DNA from: an uncultured Oscillospiraceae bacterium
GTDB lineage: Bacteria > Bacillota > Clostridia > Oscillospirales > Acutalibacteraceae
Direction: 5' to 3'
Length of the DNA stretch: 64,000 bases
Assembly (NCBI GenBank): GCA_900539855.1
Contig: UQDO01000008.1
Location: 1-64,000 of the forward strand
This document shows, one piece after another, positions 61,408 through 64,000 of this stretch; the stretch's first letter is position 1, and the number at the start of each line of letters is the position of its first letter. The position numbers and the translations under genes are program-made. The notes beneath the pieces are model-generated. The model had not been told where the DNA came from and did no database searches. It saw only the letters and a list, made by a program, of their open reading frames with translations.

Positions 61408-64000
61408 ATGAAGAAGAAAACTATTCGGATTCTGTCAATCTTTCTTGCGGTGCTGACCGCCGTTTCTTCTCTTGCCGTTACCGCCTATGCACTTAATTGG
61501 GACGGCTCATCGGCCGGCGGCGGAGGCGCGGGAACTTCGGCAGGACCGAACGGCTACGCAATTATGACTACCGACGATAACTGTATGATCGGCTACCGTT
61601 TCAGCGTAGTGGATAAGAACGGCGGAACAAAGAACGGCAAGGTCATAGATGTGTACCGCAACACAAGGTACGCAAATCAGGCATTTAATTGGTATAAGTT
61701 TACGACCAAGTGGAACAAGAAGCAGTTAAAGGATAATCAGAACAGCGGCTTTTCCACAAGCAAAACAACCGCAAACTGTTATAAGGAAGCAGATATGGGA
61801 TTTGCTCAGAGCCTTCCGGTCACAAGCGGAATGAGTGCTTGGCAGAATGATACGCGAAATCTTAATCCCGTGCTCTCGAAGCTCGGTATCGGCGGTATTT
61901 CAAGCCTTAAAAACGGCGATAAGGTTCTCGTTGAACCTATCTATGATGTGCGGCTTGAAAGTGTGTGGCATTCTCTGACCGTTACCGAGATTGCCCTGTA
62001 CGGCAAGCATATTTTAGGTGCAAACAGTAACGGCGGTGCGAGCAAAACTTCGGCAAGCTGGGGCTTTATTTCCGAGTATACCAACCGTCATTTCCCGAAC
62101 GCCCTTTACACACCAGACGGTCAGGGATTATGGTCGGGCGTCGGAAAACTGTCAAAACGCGCGTCCTTTTATACCATTATCAACGACGGCTACGGCGTAG
62201 GTATTGCCTACACCGAAACAAAGCCCGACTTCACACCGACGCTTTCCGTTCGCTGCTGTGAAGCGTGGCCCGGAAATATAAGCGTCCGTAACAACAACCA
62301 TTACGGTATAAGCTACGGAAGCAGCTTCTCTAATTGGACTTACGGACACGGTTATCCGCAGACCGACAGTTCGGTTTGGTATGCTCTCAATTTCCCGGCT
62401 GAAAGTCAGAATTGCTATGTGAAGCAGTCTGTTTGGGTAGTCGGCGGCGGTTCTACCTCCCGTAATGTATGGTCGAACAGTAATACTTGGTATGATGTCA
62501 AGCTGAACCCGACAACTATCGGAAACGGTACGGATCATATTACAGTAAAAGCCCGTGCTGATTGGATTGACGGAAGCGGCAATGTTCTGAAATACGGTCC
62601 CGAAAAGACCTTTTATATTCCCATAAGACCGATTGTAACAAGGGACAGCATTACCGCCTACGGAATTGACGGTGCCACTCAGGCAACGGCAAGTGCTTCG
62701 GGAACAAGCGGCGCTATGTATTTCGGACAAAAGGTGCATTTCACCTATAACTTCGGCGGTAAAAATGAATGGACATCGGCAAACAATTTGCGCGGACAGA
62801 GCTACCGTTGGAACGGCAGCGCTTGGGACTTGATCTATAAGTCCGGTAACGGCGAAGATGTTTATGTCGATAAAGCTAATTTGAGCAAATACAGCTCCTA
62901 TTCCGCAAAGAGCGCGGTAAGGCATTATCTGATTCCGCTGAACGATAACGAGGACGCCAATTCGTATAAGATGAAATTCAATTTCAGAACCTATTGGGCA
63001 AGCGATACCGCCCATACGGGAGAATCGACCGATTATTACCTGAATATTGTAAAGCCCGATGTTGCGCTTGAGGATATTCGGCTTGTAAATGAGGACGGCG
63101 AATATGTCGATCCGCAAAAGCTGGAGGTTGCCGACGAGATCACCGTTCGGTATGTTTATAAGAACAATACCGATTGCACGGTGTATGTCAAGGGATATAT
63201 GGACGGCGGCTCTCAGATCTCCGGCACATACGCAATCCCTGCCAACGGCACGATTGAAATTACAGGATATACCTTTACCGTGCCGAATAAACGAACCTTT
63301 ACGATTTGGGGCGGCGTATATCTGGACACCGTGGAACGCGGCAATACAGACTATGAAACCGACCGCTACAACAACGCTTGGCTGCGTGTATGCAAGTCCA
63401 ATCATCCCGTAAAAATCGTACCGATTACGCCGAACGCGCCGTACCGTGAAAACACAAGAGTTATTTCAAGCTTTTATATTAAAAATCAGTCTTACGATGA
63501 CTACACACCAAGCTCTAATCTGAAAGTGAAATTTACGGTTTACGATGAAGCAAAAAAGTATCAGGTCTATTCGGCAACTAAGAATGTAATTGTGCCTGCA
63601 AGGGATAAGAACCTTGTTTCCTTTGATTGGTATGTACCAAACCGTTTCGGGCAAAATCGCGTGTATGTTGACGCGGAGATTATCGACGGCGGTAAGGTGT
63701 ATAACCCTGTTTCACGGCTGAGGACGACAAAGCCAAAGCTCAGCTATACTACACCGGACACAACCTATGAGCGCTCCGCACCGACAGGATTTACAAAGCC
63801 TGCCGAGCCGACAGAGACTAAGGCGTATACGACTTGGTGGCAGTATGAATACAAAAACAACGCCTTTGAAAAGGTGTATTACGGCATCGGAATTAACCCC
63901 CGGCTGAGAAAAGAAACCTTGCCGGCAACGGGAGCTACAGCAACACAAAACGGCAGCAGTTGGACGATGAAATCCGGATACGGATTATCCTTGTATGACT
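61408..64000 (+). CDS. Large secreted surface protein, truncated by the window end
   Basis: An open frame of at least 864 codons without a stop. The signal peptide is KKKTIRILSIFLAVLTAVSS with a likely cleavage after AYA. The mature part is rich in Asn, Ser, Tyr and Gly with repeated beta-sandwich-like segments (for example DVALEDIRLVNEDGEYVDPQ, and a similar CARDB-like pattern after 63060). GGAGG precedes the ATG at 61408. It could be a pilus-associated adhesin or a cell-contact protein of the element; its C-terminus is not seen. Confidence 0.8.
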   Translation, partial: MKKKTIRILSIFLAVLTAVSSLAVTAYALNWDGSSAGGGGAGTSAGPNGYAIMTTDDNCMIGYRFSVVDKNGGTKNGKVIDVYRNTRYANQAFNWYKFTTKWNKKQLKDNQNSGFSTSKTTANCYKEADMGFAQSLPVTSGMSAWQNDTRNLNPVLSKLGIGGISSLKNGDKVLVEPIYDVRLESVWHSLTVTEIALYGKHILGANSNGGASKTSASWGFISEYTNRHFPNALYTPDGQGLWSGVGKLSKRASFYTIINDGYGVGIAYTETKPDFTPTLSVRCCEAWPGNISVRNNNHYGISYGSSFSNWTYGHGYPQTDSSVWYALNFPAESQNCYVKQSVWVVGGGSTSRNVWSNSNTWYDVKLNPTTIGNGTDHITVKARADWIDGSGNVLKYGPEKTFYIPIRPIVTRDSITAYGIDGATQATASASGTSGAMYFGQKVHFTYNFGGKNEWTSANNLRGQSYRWNGSAWDLIYKSGNGEDVYVDKANLSKYSSYSAKSAVRHYLIPLNDNEDANSYKMKFNFRTYWASDTAHTGESTDYYLNIVKPDVALEDIRLVNEDGEYVDPQKLEVADEITVRYVYKNNTDCTVYVKGYMDGGSQISGTYAIPANGTIEITGYTFTVPNKRTFTIWGGVYLDTVERGNTDYETDRYNNAWLRVCKSNHPVKIVPITPNAPYRENTRVISSFYIKNQSYDDYTPSSNLKVKFTVYDEAKKYQVYSATKNVIVPARDKNLVSFDWYVPNRFGQNRVYVDAEIIDGGKVYNPVSRLRTTKPKLSYTTPDTTYERSAPTGFTKPAEPTETKAYTTWWQYEYKNNAFEKVYYGIGINPRLRKETLPATGATATQNGSSWTMKSGYGLSLYD

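Larger units (their letters stand above)
49200..64000. mobile_element. Probable integrative element or genomic island beginning after tRNA-Arg (left part)
   Basis: The region starts at a tRNA 3' end, switches isoleucine codons from ATA to ATT/ATC, contains broken tex pieces, then a ParA-ParB-SpoVG module and a Tad pilus operon with two tandem small pilin genes, a gene order known to me from integrative conjugative elements of gut clostridia. No integrase, relaxase or type IV secretion gene is inside the window, and the right end is beyond it. The exact left end is uncertain (49200 or about 51640). Confidence 0.6.

Noticed and set aside
62152..63405. 417-codon minus-strand open frame opposite the large surface protein
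   Set aside because: The plus-strand frame has signal peptide, ribosome-binding site and continuity; the antisense frame has none of these.
1..64000. CRISPR array
   Set aside because: No regularly spaced direct repeats and no cas genes were seen; the repeats at 24.0-24.3 kb are palindromes in a single unit.

Overview
The window looks like chromosomal DNA of a low-to-mid G+C monoderm Firmicute, most likely a gut clostridium of the Oscillospiraceae/Ruminococcaceae type. Evidence: strong GGAGG ribosome-binding sites, IreB, RelQ-type alarmone synthetase, SpoVG, reverse rubrerythrin, PASTA kinase-family and YfhO proteins, no outer-membrane genes, and heavy use of ATA for isoleucine in the first 49 kb. 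No species can be named from the sequence alone.

Layout. 0.2-5.5 kb: a Gld-like ABC export operon (ATPase, permease, GldG-like, DUF4340). 5.6-9.7 kb: ilvE, ppa, an Ldh-family dehydrogenase and a frameshifted diguanylate cyclase. 9.9-13.3 kb: a YesN/YesM-like two-component system. 13.3-20.5 kb: aldo/keto reductase, nadA, mnmA, relQ, an oxidoreductase diverging from a sugar isomerase/epimerase, and birA. 20.5-24.3 kb: two GH16-type proteins and a hairpin-rich repeat. 24.3-33.7 kb: a CTP synthase whose glutaminase residues are lost, ireB, a metallophosphoesterase, a GH31/YgjP/transporter/phosphohexomutase operon, a MecA-like protein and rpe. 33.9-44.8 kb: YfhO, a 5'-nucleotidase, a PASTA pseudokinase, rpsO-pnp, and a glycosyltransferase/acyltransferase pair. 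44.9-49.0 kb: two lipoproteins, then mgtE behind a long leader with a small open reading frame and an attenuator.

At 49.1 kb a tRNA-Arg gene marks a sharp change. Downstream the isoleucine codons shift from ATA to ATT/ATC. A peroxide-defence cassette (PerR, reverse rubrerythrin, Bfd-like protein, rubredoxin) is flanked by two disordered pieces of a tex gene. Then comes a ParA-ParB-SpoVG module and a tightly coupled Tad (type IVc) pilus operon: two tandem small pilins, prepilin peptidase, CpaB-like, TadZ-like, TadA, TadB, TadC, two TadE-like proteins, a cysteine-rich exported protein, and a very large secreted protein that runs off the window. This is best read as the start of an integrative element, although no integrase or relaxase lies within the window.

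The observations most worth following are the CTP synthase with a destroyed glutaminase triad, the mgtE leader with a leader peptide and mutually exclusive hairpins, the Tad pilus on a probable mobile element with an unusual shared prepilin motif, the PASTA pseudokinase, and the permuted tex fragments.
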